DNA of 64,000 nt from Rhynchosporium graminicola (GCA_900074885.1 FJUW01000032.1:186001-250000), one strand, 5' to 3'. Positions 22,819-33,624 are shown, numbered from the stretch's first letter. Notes: generated from the letters alone by a model not told the origin. A program made the numbers and translations.

Positions 22819-23514
22819 TGCAGCGGGGGCCTGCTAGGCAGGGCACAGCGCAAAACGAGAGGAGGTGAAGTCGCGGATCGTCGCAGGACAAGGGGGTGGA
22901 AATGTCCCAAGAGATGATGTTCGAGAGGTTTGGTACGATGCGGTGATATTCAAATATCCCGAGGCGATGTTACGACTCTGGAGAAGTCTGGATTCGACCG
23001 GGCTCGCTGTATGTACTTGAAATGGGGGCTGGAGAATTGGAGACACTGCACTGCTCTGCTGACCCCGCGCTAAGTCAACGCTAGCGTGAAGCGGGACGGT
23101 ACAGCTAAATTGTACATATCTCGCGACATAACAAATTACTTTGCGTCGTGAAGCGCGTCACTCTCCTCGAATCTTGTGGAACAACGATCCAAACCCCTGG
23201 TAGCCTGGCGAAAACAATCACTCATCATATCAACCACAAGGAAATCCAGTAAGAACTCTATAGGAACGGTATTCGACAAGGGCGCATCGTGTACCCTCCT
23301 AACTTCGAGCATTCATTCTGGGCGGACGAGATACTGCTCGAGATCAGAGGAATCGCACCAAAGTCTTGTCATTTCTGGAGCTTGAAAACAGGGAGCAGCC
23401 TCTGGAGGTTTGCAAGGGCACTTAGACTGTGTGCTGCTCGAGAGCGAAGAGAGCTTCCTCGATATTGACTTCGGACAAAGGGCATACCTACAACCCACCT
23501 GACCTACTAACAGC
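22819..23514. promoter_or_regulatory. Divergent intergenic region between CK2 alpha and rpp1
   Basis: The start codons of the two genes are 696 bp apart and point away from each other, so both promoters lie here. No ORF on either strand shows protein-like content. No specific binding site is claimed. Confidence 0.5.
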
Positions 23515-24486
23515 ATGCTCTACGACCTCAACGTTCCCTGGTCATCAAACCAGAACTCCCAGGAACTTCAACGAACAATCTCTTTTCTCTCCGAATTAGG
23601 CTACGACACTCTCGCCCTGAACCACGTCCACTCCGGTCCCCTCCCTTCTCAAATAAGCAACGCGATACCCTCCACGCAGCCTTTCACCCTTCCACCCAAA
23701 ACGACACTCCTCCGCCGCTGTACCTTGACCCTTATTGATCCCGCGCAAAACTACCGCCTTCCGGTCCTCGCCAGCACATACGACATCCTCGCTCTCCGAC
23801 CTACCAACGAAAAAGCCTACCTGGCAGCCTGCATATCTCTCTCAGAACACTCTCTCATCTCTCTCGATCTCACCCAACGGTTTCCTTTCCATTGGAAACC
23901 AAAACCCTTAATGACGGCTATAAATCGTGGGATCAGAATCGAGATATGTTACGGTCAGGCGACGGGCGAGGAGAGTAATGCAAGGAGGAATTTTATCAGT
24001 AATACATTAGCGATTGTCAGGGCTACGAAGGGGAGGGGCTTGGTGATCAGTAGTGAGGCGAAGAGTGTTTTAGGAGTCAGGGCGCCGGCTGATGTGTTGA
24101 ATTTACTAGGGGTCTGGGGATTGGCCAGGGAGAGGGGCTTGCAGAGTATGGGTGTTAATCCTAGGGGAGTGGTGATCAATGAGGGGGTGAAGAGGAGTAG
24201 TTTCAGAGGTGTGATTGATATTATCGATGGTGGTGAGAGCGAAATTGTGAAGTCGACGCCGAAGGAAGATGCAGCTGGGAAGAAAGGAAAGAGGAAACCG
24301 GAAGAGACGAATGCGGGTCCCCCGGCTATCAGTAAGAGGGCTGCGAAGAGAGCGAAGTTGTTGATGCAGAGTAATGCTGCGTCGGGAGGTGAGCTGCAAG
24401 TCGGGGCATGTTCAAAGTCTACCCAGGAATCAAGTCAAGCAGAGCTAGAAATACCTAGCAAAATAACGAGCCAAATTAAAAGCTGA
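23515..24486 (+). CDS. rpp1: RNase P/MRP subunit p30 (Rpp1)
   Basis: A single exon of 323 residues. It begins MLYDLNVPWS, matching the family start (M-x-Y-D-L-N-x-P). It continues with the TIM-barrel-like pattern ELGYDTLALNHV, LASTYDILALRPTNEKAY, DLTQRFPFHWK, AINRGIRIEICYG, KGRGLVISSEA and DVLNLLGVWGL. A Lys-rich, disordered tail follows residue 240. Known role: protein subunit of nuclear RNase P (5' end maturation of tRNA precursors) and of RNase MRP (rRNA processing). The length and lack of introns are ordinary. Its 3' end faces the collagen-like gene 214 bp away. Confidence 0.93.
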   Translation: MLYDLNVPWSSNQNSQELQRTISFLSELGYDTLALNHVHSGPLPSQISNAIPSTQPFTLPPKTTLLRRCTLTLIDPAQNYRLPVLASTYDILALRPTNEKAYLAACISLSEHSLISLDLTQRFPFHWKPKPLMTAINRGIRIEICYGQATGEESNARRNFISNTLAIVRATKGRGLVISSEAKSVLGVRAPADVLNLLGVWGLARERGLQSMGVNPRGVVINEGVKRSSFRGVIDIIDGGESEIVKSTPKEDAAGKKGKRKPEETNAGPPAISKRAAKRAKLLMQSNAASGGELQVGACSKSTQESSQAELEIPSKITSQIKS

Positions 24487-24700
24487 CATACTCAAGTCTC
24501 GTTTGAAAGCCCATTTTCTTACCTCACAATTCCTAAAGCATGAAGTTCTACATTCTCATCCGACATATTCTAATCTGTCTCCTGGACAGAATATCATTCC
24601 TCTCCTCTGGTATCAATTCCCTACATACACACAAAGAAACATAAAAATAAAAGTTCGCTCACATTAATTAGGTCTTACGTCTCTCCACTCCTTCAAGCAC

Positions 24701-26280
24701 CTAACCCCTTGGGGGGACAGCCGCAGGCTGCGCCAAATTCCCCAACATCAGACTACTCGTCAACTTGTACGACCCAATATTGATCGCCGCCGCCGCCTGC
24801 TGCGCTGCATTAGCTATTGCAGCCGGTCCAGGCGGGGGAGTATTAGCCGGCCGGTCCTGAGCCAGAGGTTTTGAGAGCGGTAAGTCAATCCTCGATGCCC
24901 CAGAGGTGCTGGCAGCTGGTGGAGCTGGAGTTGCTGCCGTTGTGGGAGCTTGTGATTGAGACTGGGAAGTGGTTTGGGCGAAGGGGTTCGGGAGTTGTGC
25001 TTGTGCTTGCACCGGGGATGAACTTGATGGTGTAGGCGAGGATGAGGACACGCTGGATGGGCCTGATGAGCTGCTCTGTGATGAGCTTGAACCAGCCGAA
25101 ACGGGATTCGCACCATTTGTTTGCTTCACAATTGACGGTATCGTTAATGTCGACAATGTCGTCCCTGGGGCGGGTCCGGCAGCTGGTGGTGCTTGACCCA
25201 TTGCTCCGAATGCGTTGGGAAATGATCCTGGGCCACAGAGGCATTTACAATCGCATGCTCCTCCTGCACCGAGAGTGCCTAATCCCATAGCCATTCCGCC
25301 AGGTACACCCATTGCTGGTGTGCCTCCTGCGGGACTTTGAGCTCCTGTTGGAGGGTTGACTGCCGGTGTTGCTATTTTTGTTAGTCGTTATCTTTGTGAG
25401 AGCATCTTCATGAAGTATAGACTCACCCTGAGCAGGATTGGATGGGCCTTCCGACTTGACAATACCGGGTCTCGTCATAGCACCAGCGCCAGCTGCTTCA
25501 TATCGTTAGTGATGATCATACTCGAACTCGTCGAATGAACTCACCAGCATTCGGATTCACCTGATCTGGCTGCACTGCCTGTGGCTGAACCTGTGGAGTA
25601 CTTGTTGATTTTTGTGTCATCGTTGGCCTCTGGTCTGCCGGATTGATTGCAGCGAATGTTTGGAGAGATGATTTCGATTCGGTGTATGTTTTTGCCTGTC
25701 CTCCGGCGTTGACCCCTTGATTACCATCATTACCCTGATTACCCTGATTTCCCTGATTTCCTTGATTTCCCTGATTTCCCTGACTTCCCCGATTTCCCTG
25801 AGTTCCCTGAGTTCCCTGAGTTCCCTGAGTTCCCTGGGTTCCCTGAGTTCCCTGAGTTCCCTGCTTCCCTTGATTCCCTGGCTGACTGCCATCAACCCCT
25901 ATTATCTGAGGGCCTGCGCTCCCACGTTGTGGTCCTCCTCCGACCTGAGATGATTGCAGCGCTGCTAATAAATCTGAGATTCCGCTTTGTGGTGCTGCTT
26001 GTGGTGCCGCTGCGGCTTTGAGGCCATCTCCACTGATCTGTGCCACAGAGACCCCGTTTCCTTTCTGTAGTCCGTTTCCTTTCTGTCCTGCTCCAACTTG
26101 CGACTTGTCTAGCGCTGCTAACAAGTCCGTAACTGTATCTGGCTGCTGAGCACGTTCGAAAGATTGGTTTGCCTAATCATCGTCAAAACCAAGGCCACTG
26201 AACGATCCTCAATCCTCCCTTACCTGTACACAAGTCGAGATTGCTGCCAGCAGCAGCGAAGTAATTATTGAATCCCGCAT
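24701..26280 (-). CDS. Secreted collagen-like repeat protein
   Basis: Four exons, 26280-26224, 26172-25545, 25492-25427 and 25371-24701, give 473 residues. The third exon could start three bases earlier (25495) without changing frame. Residues 1-17 are a signal peptide (MRDSIITSLLLAAISTC). A motif TDLLAALDKSQVGAG recurs as SDLLAALQSSQVGGG about 53 residues on. Residues 118-171 are 18 consecutive G-x-y triplets, chiefly GTQ and GNQ. Later parts are Pro/Gln/Ser-rich, with a short Cys cluster CDCKCLCGPG near residue 265 and a Ser/Pro/Gln tail ending in LTSSLMLGNLAQP. G-x-y runs are collagen-like, but no Pro occurs in the triplets, so a stable triple helix is uncertain. Function is unknown; extracellular or wall placement is inferred. 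Confidence 0.75.
25717..25878 (-). repeat. Coding array of 18 Gly-x-Gln-type triplets (9-nt units)
   Basis: Inside the collagen-like gene the DNA is a run of 9-nt units (read on the minus strand as ggaactcag or ggaaatcag variants). Seven GTQ units are followed by GNR, GSQ and five GNQ, ending GND, GNQ. The two blocks of near-identical units suggest expansion by replication slippage. The same bases also leave long Leu/Glu/Arg or Leu/Ile/Ser frames open, which are artefacts of the repeat. Confidence 0.85.
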
Positions 26281-26428
26281 GATGTGCAGGTATAGTATAT
26301 TAAGAAATGCAGCCACACAAAGAACGTTATTTCCAACAGACCAGCCGTGGGTATGTTGAAAGTAGGAGATAGCCTGTGTCCTGAGAAGAGTGACTGGCAA
26401 TTACAGGACTCGAAGCAAAAGAATGAGA

Positions 26429-26832
26429 TCAGAAAGTCTGATGCGAGTTGTATAGGAGCAGAAACACTATCGGGGATGATCCAGCACCGTGCGGTAGGGC
26501 ATTAATCGACGTATGACTGACTGCTGTACTAAAAATATAAAGACCGTAATCGCCACTCACAAGCTCTAGAAAATGAGAAGACAGAAATGAAAGAGAAAGA
26601 TCAGATGCGAAGATCTACCTGGATAGATACCATGGGCGGACCAAGCTTGGAACATGGCCATCGTGCTGTCCCGGCAAGGCGTTTCGCGATATAGATGCCA
26701 CAGACACAGTGGCAGTTGAAGGAGTGCAAACATCGAAGACTTTGATGGGCCAAACAGTCTCATGGGCGTCTGAGAGTGCAGGTAGTCAGACATGCTAGAC
26801 TTGGAGTTATGGCGAATGGAGATTTTGCCCAT
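26429..26832 (-). CDS. Doubtful small two-exon gene
   Basis: Exons 26832-26631 and 26565-26429 join in frame to 112 residues beginning MGKISIRHNSKSSMSDYL. The intron (26630-26566) has a GTATCT donor and a long pyrimidine tract before ctag. The second exon stays open for 45 codons after the join. There is no signal peptide, domain or recognised family. It sits just upstream of the collagen-like gene on the same strand, so this may instead be its promoter or a leader transcript. It is listed because the splice sites are good; the coding claim is weak. Confidence 0.25.
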
Positions 26833-27898
26833 ACATGGGAGGTTTCATCCAGCCTTAAGCGAAGCGAAGAGGGAGCGAGCGTCGAGATTCAGGGGCTTTG
26901 CCGACGCACCAATTAGAGCCACCACGCCACATACTCCGTTGGTATCTTCACTGATACAGGTGTTACCTCGTTATGAGGATGCGAAATTTGAAGGTTCTCG
27001 GGATGACGCGACAGTTTGATCACCAGACTCCAGTTGCTCAAGAAAGGCTAAAACGAGTAAACATTCCGAGTCATGTAGCTGTGTCCTGGATCAAGGTTCG
27101 ATCTAGATGCACTCGCTTAGCTCGCCCGCCATCCAAACGTGGTAAACATCATCATAGCCAGTTAGGCGATCTACGTTGCTTGACTGCTGCAATGGCGGGA
27201 AGGGAATGCAGGGCTATCCCATCAAATCAGACGTTCAAGTCTTCTCGATAGATGCTCGGCATGAGATTGTCTACCTAGCGTGCGTGTGCCTAGGTGGGTA
27301 GATATGAGAATCAGAGGATCCGAGGGGGTAACCACGTGCCAAGTCGGTACGTTAACTTCTGAGGGTCCCGAAATGCGCGAACGAATCAAATCTCGCGCTC
27401 ATTTGGCACAAGGTGATCAAGGAGAGGGCGTAGCATATCTGTGTGGTCCAGCCGGGTAAACTATCCACGTACCTTATATATACTTGATGAAGATGTATAT
27501 CCGACGTTCGCGGGAAGGCCGAGCCAAGAAGTAAATAATTCGTCGCGGACCGGAACGGAGAAAATACAGTACACCGTCGGACTCGCTAAAGCCGGCCGCT
27601 AGCTCACTTCTCCATGCGGCTCTGAAGATCGATGACGCTCATGAGCCCATGACTTGACGACGCAAGATGCATCTCTAAACAATCCTCGCGCTTTCGCCTT
27701 CTGTAAAATTCCGTCCCAAGGGTAGCTAACCTAGAACCGGTGTAGGTTACTGGGCTGACGCCAATGGTCTTCGTGACCTCGTAAGGCTGAGCCCCGTCAA
27801 AATTGTACTTATAGTGGTTCAGTCCTTTGTCATGAACTCACTTACTCTTTTCCACAACACTGACATTTCAGTGATAGACTTGGACGAGTAGCAGCAAG
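26833..27898. other. Intergenic region, promoter side of the DUF1295 gene
   Basis: No gene was recognised. A palindromic cacgtg (E-box type) lies at 27333-27338, and a tatata stretch at about 27476. Both are matches by eye with no further support. Confidence 0.4.
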
Positions 27899-29034
27899 AT
27901 GACTGTGCATGCCTTGGATGACTACTACCTTGCAATCACTCTCCTCATCACAATTGCCTACCAACTATTCTTCTTCGCCATCGCGTTTTCGTTGAAGTTT
28001 GACAAGCTCACAGGTAAACATCCCCGGAAAGGTCACTATGGCCAAGCTAATGACAAGCAGACTTCGCCGGTGGAACAAATTTCGTCCTCCTAGCCATTAT
28101 AACACTCGCTTTCAGCGGCCATCATGATGCTCGCCAAATCGTCACAAGTCTCTTTATCATGATCTGGGGAGCTCGTCTCTCTGGCTTCCTCCTCTTCCGA
28201 ATCATCAAGACCGGTAAAGACGATCGCTTCGACGACAAACGAGACAATTTCTTCAAGTTTCTCGGATTTTGGGTTTTCCAAATGCTTTGGGTCTGGACTG
28301 TGTCTCTTCCAGTCACTGTCTTAAACTCTCCAAATGTCACAAAATACCCACAACCCGCCTTCGGAACGGGACGAGATATCGCGGGTGTCATACTGTGGTC
28401 TATTGGGTTCATTATGGAGAGCGTGAGTGATGTTCAGAAATATCTGTTCAGAGCAAGACGAAGCGACAAATCTGCCATCTGCGATGAGGGATTCTTTAGC
28501 TGGACAAGGCATCCAAACTATTTCGGAGAGGTCATTATCCAATTTGGTGAGTTGAAAATCTACTTGACATGGCTCTTGCTAAGTATTCAAGGTATCTACA
28601 TGATTGCCGTGTCTCCCGCAGCAAATGGCTACGTCCGCGGCCAGGCCTACAAAGCTCTCTATGCCACGATCCTAGGACCCTGCTTCCTCACCATCCTGCT
28701 GCTCTTCGTCTCTGGCCTTACACTCCAAGAACGACCCGGAGCAAAAAAGCGATACGAGAAAAACGATCACTGGGAGGAATATTCGTGCTACTTGAATCGA
28801 ACGAGCATCTTGATTCCATTCCCACCGCAAATTTATTCGAAATTGCCTACTATCATCAAGCGAACAATTTTCTTGGAGTTTCCGATCTACGTATTTGATC
28901 CGGCGAAGCATTCGGATGTTGGCAGAGGTGAAGTCGCTGCAGAGGAGGGAAATGGGAATAACAAGAAGAATGCGGACTCCAGACGGAGCGGAGAAGATCA
29001 ACTCGTGGGAGAGAATTCTGGGTCGCGGCATTGA
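27899..29034 (+). CDS. DUF1295 family multi-pass membrane protein
   Basis: Three exons, 27899-28013, 28061-28546 and 28592-29034, give 347 residues. There are about six hydrophobic segments (for example LAITLLITIAYQLFFFAIAF and TILGPCFLTILLLFVSGLTL). Conserved pieces are WGARLSGFLLFRI, FWVFQMLWVWTVSLPV, EGFFSWTRHPNYFGEVIIQF and LQERPGAKKRYE. The RHPNYFGE motif is diagnostic of the DUF1295/steroid 5-alpha-reductase-like C-terminal fold; related enzymes are NADPH-dependent reductases or methyltransferases of lipids. The substrate is unknown. The second intron (28547-28591) is 45 bp with no in-frame stop, so retention would add 15 residues. Splicing restores the family continuity QFG-IYMIA and is preferred. 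Confidence 0.85.
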
Positions 29035-30635
29035 GTCGTTTGGAAAGTGATGTTTAAAAGTAATTTTGAGAAATAATGTAATACTCATGTAGCTAATTTA
29101 CGAATAACGATTCCTTCTAACCACTTATGTCATTGTAGGGTCATCTCACTTCTGCCTCGATATGTGATAGCGAGACTTTGAATAGAGTCATTGATGCTTT
29201 AGCCGCGGGGTTTTTTTAATACTCCACGACGCGATGAGGAGTCGATGAAAGTATTCCGAAGTTAGCTCTCATGCTTGAAAGTTATTCACTCTCATGAGAC
29301 TATTGTCACATATCCCCTACATCGACGTACAGTTTACAAATATGTCACTCGACACCGCGTCAGCCTCGCGGACCTCACTATCCCGTCTCTATCACGTCTT
29401 CCAACCTTTTACTTCAGCTCGTTGGGTTGTATGGTCCCAACGCTCAAAGGATGTCAAGTCTACGGAAATGCTAAATTGATTGATTGGACAGGGTGGTGAT
29501 TTTTGACAACATTGCCAACATCTGCTTTGATGGCAAGGCTTTGGATGAGCTCCTGGTACTGGTGACATTCTCTGCTACTGAGGTGTCGCGGGAGCTTTCG
29601 ACTATGACTTTGCTCCCAGAGGGGCAGGTTGAATGGATATTGCCCAGTCGATTCCTTTGAAACCGCCGGCTACTAGAACGACTTTGCTGATGAGACACGT
29701 TTGATTATTAGTATTTGGATCTTAACTTGAAATTGAAGGTGTGAAGTCTTTCTAACTAGAATTGGATATGTGGCAGGAAGATGACATTATCGGCGTATCG
29801 ATGGTAGCATGTACATTGCGAGAAAGTGAACAAATCAAATGCGCTCGGGCAAGATGAAAACCCGTATACAGTTGATTTCAAGTAAAGCACTCATTTCAAG
29901 GTCGAAGTGGGTTTGTGGAATAGAGTATGGTGATGAAGGATCTGGGAAGTGGTAGCTTTTCAACTTTATGGTGACAACGGTGCTCTAGTACCTGTTGGTC
30001 GACCGGTACTTGTGGTAATATTGTACAGTGACATGTCTCATACTGTAGATGAGCGAGTTAAACTAGGGTAGCTCTGCTTATTGCTTTCGCAGGACTGCAG
30101 TGGCTGAATTTATGTGGAAATGTAGATATATTAGGTCCATGAGGCGTTCTTGCATAATCAAATAGCTTTGAATAGTTCTCATGATCATCGTGAAATTAAC
30201 GGTCAACAGCAGTTGCAGTTGAGTATTTCACGATGGATAAAAATGTTACCTGCCACAAGAGGCTGAGGATAGCTGGCTAATATCTGTAACGTTCGGGCTA
30301 GGGATTGACAGAGGCCCGGGGATTGACATGTAGGCTAGAGGTTGACATTCACCTAGGTTCTGGGGAAGCTTCGAAGCTCGTTCGCGCTAAAATTAAAGCC
30401 GACCCATTATTCAACGAGGCTGTAATTCCAACGTCCCCTCACCTTTGCCTGTACGCGAGCAACATAACCAATTCGAGTTTCACTACCGCCTCCAATTCAG
30501 TCACTTTGCAGGCCTGCTATATTTTCTCGAACGAGGTCGTAACCTCTTGTCTCGAAGTTCTACTATAAACAACGCAGGCATCTTCTCACTCGAAGATAAC
30601 AACCACCACCGAACTTGCAGCGAGCAAACTTCAAG
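29035..30635. other. Intergenic region before the TFIIS gene
   Basis: About 1.6 kb with only short frames and no motifs. A small tandem repeat lies at 30296-30351, listed separately. The last 200 bp before 30636 are pyrimidine- and CA-rich, as expected of a fungal 5' leader. Confidence 0.45.
30296..30351 (+). repeat. Three imperfect 17-20 bp tandem units upstream of TFIIS
   Basis: Units begin at 30296, 30313 and 30333 and share the core GG-C-x-x-G-G/A-G-G-A/T-TTGACA. They lie about 290-340 bp before the TFIIS start codon. This could be a cluster of binding sites or a minisatellite seed. Confidence 0.5.
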
Positions 30636-31659
30636 ATGGACGCAAAGGAAGTCCACTCGCAGATTCAGTCGCTGCAGAAGGCCGTAGTAGAGAAGCAACC
30701 TGCATCTGTCATCATCAACCTGTTAGAGACACTGAAGAAAGACGTCGTACCAACTGAGGAGCTCTTGAGAGTACGTTAAAAGCACATTGCGCGCGCATTC
30801 CTCGAGGTGGACGCGGACACTATTTGCGCATCTCTTCTGTCCTCAGCAAACTAACCTCCATAGACAACCAAAGCTGGAATTATCGTATCAAAGCAAAGAG
30901 CGAACCCTAACAAGGAAGTCGCAAAACTTGCCTCGGAGATCGTCCAAAAGTGGAAGCAGATTGTCCAGGGCGGACAGAAGAAGAAGACCATGGCGACTCC
31001 AGCTGGATCTTCCCCACCGAAGTCAGCATCTCCAGCACCCGCGCAAGAGAACAAGGCTTTCAAAGGCGACGTCGCGAAGAGACGCTGGGAGACCGAGAAG
31101 GTGGACACCAAGCGCACGAACCTTCCAACCCGAGATGCATGTATCGGCCTCCTCTATAATGGGCTGGCTTTTATGTGCGATGAGTCATCGACGAATGTTA
31201 TGATCAAGGCTATGGCCATCGAGCAGGCGGCATTCGATCATTTCAAAGGCGACGGCCAGGATTACCGCAACAAACTCCGATCACTCTTCCAAAATCTCAA
31301 GAGCAAGGACAACAGAGAACTGAGCCCAAGAGTCATGTCTGGCGAGATCCTACCAAAGAGACTCATTGTTATGAGCCACGAGGAGTTGAAGTCGTCCCAT
31401 CGCAAGGAGGAAGATAAAAAGCTCCAGGCCGATAACATGAAGAAAGCACAGGTCCCTATGGCGGAGAAGAGTATCAGTGATGCGCTCAAGTGTGGAAAGT
31501 GTGGTGAGAAGAAAGTCAGCTACAGTCAGGCTCAGACTCGCAGTGCTGATGAACCTATGACGACTTTCTGTGAATGCACAGTCTGTGGAAACCGTTGGAA
31601 GGTAAGAATGCAAAGTCATTACCTTCCTCAGCTTATGCTAATTATAATAGTTTTCCTGA
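30636..31659 (+). CDS. Transcription elongation factor TFIIS
   Basis: Three exons, 30636-30770, 30864-31601 and 31651-31659, give 293 residues. The N-terminal LW (domain I) helices occupy residues about 1-75 (VIINLLETLKKDVVPTEELL). The central domain runs about 125-240 (RDACIGLLYNGLAFMCDESS, NKLRSLFQNLKSKDN, LSPRVMSGEILPKRLIVMS). The C-terminal zinc ribbon has CGKCGEKKVSYSQAQTRSAD with the acidic D-E pair that enters the polymerase active site, then CTVCGNRWK. The last exon is only 9 nt (Phe-Ser-stop) and supplies the expected WKFS end. Known role: stimulates RNA cleavage by backtracked RNA polymerase II. Confidence 0.95.
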
Positions 31660-32097
31660 ACATAGCATACGACTTGTTGGTTCCTCTAGGAATCCCTCCT
31701 CTCGTTTGGGGAGGCCGTCAGTTGGAACTCAGCTCATGGGAGCACTCATATTCATTTCTCTTTGTACTTTACGGATGGCTTTACGGGGTTTGGGATTGGC
31801 ATTTGGGAGCGATTTCTCTGGTGGGAGACTCAGGGGGAATTTCGGAGGTAAAACACGCCTTGAGTTCTATTTCATATTTCCTCAGCTGTGTATTTTGCCT
31901 ACTCTTGGCGTTCTTGCAATACCCGGTCGAGCGCATGGCTTTACACCTCATGCTAGATAATTAAAACATCTTACGATACGACATCCTGTCCTTACCTGCC
32001 TGTGCAAGTAATAGTTCTCAACTCCGAGCAGGCAGTCCGCGGCTCCGGCATCAAGGATGGCGCTGTGAGTTAGAAGATTTGACCTGAAAGCAGATGT
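31660..32097. other. Convergent intergenic region between TFIIS and mcy1-type genes
   Basis: Contains the 3' ends of both neighbours. The plus frame stays open through the last TFIIS intron to about 31964, but this is read-through of non-coding sequence and carries no motif. Confidence 0.5.
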
Positions 32098-33435
32098 TCA
32101 TCTCTCTTCAACGATCCCTAGCAGAGCCATAAGATTGGTCTGATCATGCTCCTCTTCCAAGCCAGTCTCCGCAACTTTCTTCCAGAACTTACTGAGATGT
32201 CTGGTCCCGCTATCACAAAGGATGGTGACAATTCTGCTATCCTTCGGCATCTTCAAAGCAGTTACTACAGCAGCAACACAATTCACAGCACTGCTGCTCC
32301 CGATGAAGATACCATCTTTCTCGACTAGCCACCTAGCCATCTTGAGAGCTTGTAGGTCCGTAACCTTGACGGCATCATCAATCAATTCTCTGCCAGCTTC
32401 AAAGTTCTCTGTCAAGCGATTGATCCCAATACCCTCGACGATAGTATCGACTTGCTGCCTTCTCCTCGTTCCCTCTTTTTCGGTGTTGGAGAACATGACT
32501 CCATGCTTGACTTTATTATAAAGCCCACTTCCCTCCGGATCAGCCAATACGACTTTAAGATCTTCTCCCATGCCCATCTCTTGCTTCAGGAAGACAGAGA
32601 TCCCAGACACCGTCCCACCAGTACCAGCGCCTGCGACAAAAGCATCAATCTGCCCACCAGTCTGCTGCCAGATTTCCGGCCCCGTACTTTTCAGATGCGC
32701 TCTATAATTCGCCAGTGATTCAAATTGGTCCGCGAAGAACCCTCTACTATCATCCTCCGCAGAAGCAGTATGTTCCAACGCCCTCCGTCTGGCCAAATTG
32801 ACGAAATGGTCTGTAGAGGTGATAGGCGCAGGTGTGACTCTCTCAACCGTAGCTCCAAGATGATGCAATAGATCTGACTTCTCCGTGCTCTGATCATTCG
32901 GCATACAAATATAAGCTTTATACCCCAACGCCCTAGCCAGTGTCGCGAGAGAAATACCAGTCGATCCAACCGTACCTTCATAGATCGTATCTCCTCTCCC
33001 CGGCTCTAGAAGTCCCTTGTCTTCAGCCATACGGATCATATTCATAGCCACTCTATCTTTCGGACTTCCTCCGGCTCCGTTCAAAAACTCCGCTTTGGCG
33101 AGAATCGTACATCCTGTAGCTTCGGACAAACTCTTGATCTTGAATAATGGAGTGTTGCCAATGCAGCCTTCTATTCCTTCTGGTATTGGCGGGGGAGATG
33201 CGCCTGCTGCTGATTGTCGCGAGCTACGGGTGTGATCTTCGAGTTTGACAGGCGGCAGATATGTACCACTTGGTCTGGAATCCGAAGAAGTGCTGTTCAG
33301 CCCTCGGCGCCGTTGATATCGTCGTTCAAGGTCCGGATACAAATCTTTGAAGCCCAGTGTGAGGAGGATACCAGCTGTAAATGCGACTGCTACGGCAGCA
33401 GTGCCATAGGCTTTTGGGTTGTTCTTCAACGACAT
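32098..33435 (-). CDS. mcy1: Membrane-anchored cysteine synthase-like PLP enzyme (Mcy1 type)
   Basis: A single exon of 445 residues. Residues 10-30 form one hydrophobic segment (AAVAVAFTAGILLTLGF), consistent with the N-terminal anchor of this subgroup. The fold-type II PLP domain starts near residue 87: IEGCIGNTPLFKIKSLSEA, then the PLP-lysine motif GGSPKDRVA with Lys126, GTVGSTGISLATLARALGY, the phosphate-binding AGAGTGGTVSGI, and CDSGTRHLSKFW. Family knowledge: cysteine synthase/cystathionine beta-synthase superfamily. The yeast relative YGR012W (Mcy1) is a mitochondrial outer-membrane protein with uncertain activity. Membership in the superfamily is secure; the anchored subgroup and reaction (O-acetylserine plus sulfide) are inferred. 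Confidence 0.88.
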   Translation of the reverse strand: MSLKNNPKAYGTAAVAVAFTAGILLTLGFKDLYPDLERRYQRRRGLNSTSSDSRPSGTYLPPVKLEDHTRSSRQSAAGASPPPIPEGIEGCIGNTPLFKIKSLSEATGCTILAKAEFLNGAGGSPKDRVAMNMIRMAEDKGLLEPGRGDTIYEGTVGSTGISLATLARALGYKAYICMPNDQSTEKSDLLHHLGATVERVTPAPITSTDHFVNLARRRALEHTASAEDDSRGFFADQFESLANYRAHLKSTGPEIWQQTGGQIDAFVAGAGTGGTVSGISVFLKQEMGMGEDLKVVLADPEGSGLYNKVKHGVMFSNTEKEGTRRRQQVDTIVEGIGINRLTENFEAGRELIDDAVKVTDLQALKMARWLVEKDGIFIGSSSAVNCVAAVVTALKMPKDSRIVTILCDSGTRHLSKFWKKVAETGLEEEHDQTNLMALLGIVEER

Positions 33436-33624
33436 GCTGTCATTGACATCGAGCTATTGTATCCATTGTCGCAAATCGCAGTGGTGGTAAACCCTGGTGA
33501 AGATGGGAAATGTACAAAGTTTGGCATCTCATGCATCTGGGTTGGAGCTTGGACCACCATGCTCTCGACCTCGCGCCAGAGCTCCCTTCAAATCTCGACT
33601 CCACCATGTGGACATACCTTTTCT
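33436..33624. promoter_or_regulatory. Short shared promoter of mcy1-type and NDUFAF7-type genes
   Basis: The two start codons are 189 bp apart and divergent. The methyltransferase frame remains open further upstream, with another ATG at 33559, which would leave only about 120 bp. Both products are probably mitochondrial, so co-expression is plausible but not shown. Confidence 0.55.

Noticed and set aside
25617..25953. Long Leu/Glu/Arg and Leu/Ile/Ser repeat frames over the collagen-like array
   Set aside because: They are other-frame readings of the 9-nt repeat; the Gly-x-Gln frame is the one with signal peptide and splice continuity.
31602..31964. C-terminal extension of TFIIS with hydrophobic stretch
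   Set aside because: It is read-through of the last intron; the spliced form gives the exact family C-terminus.
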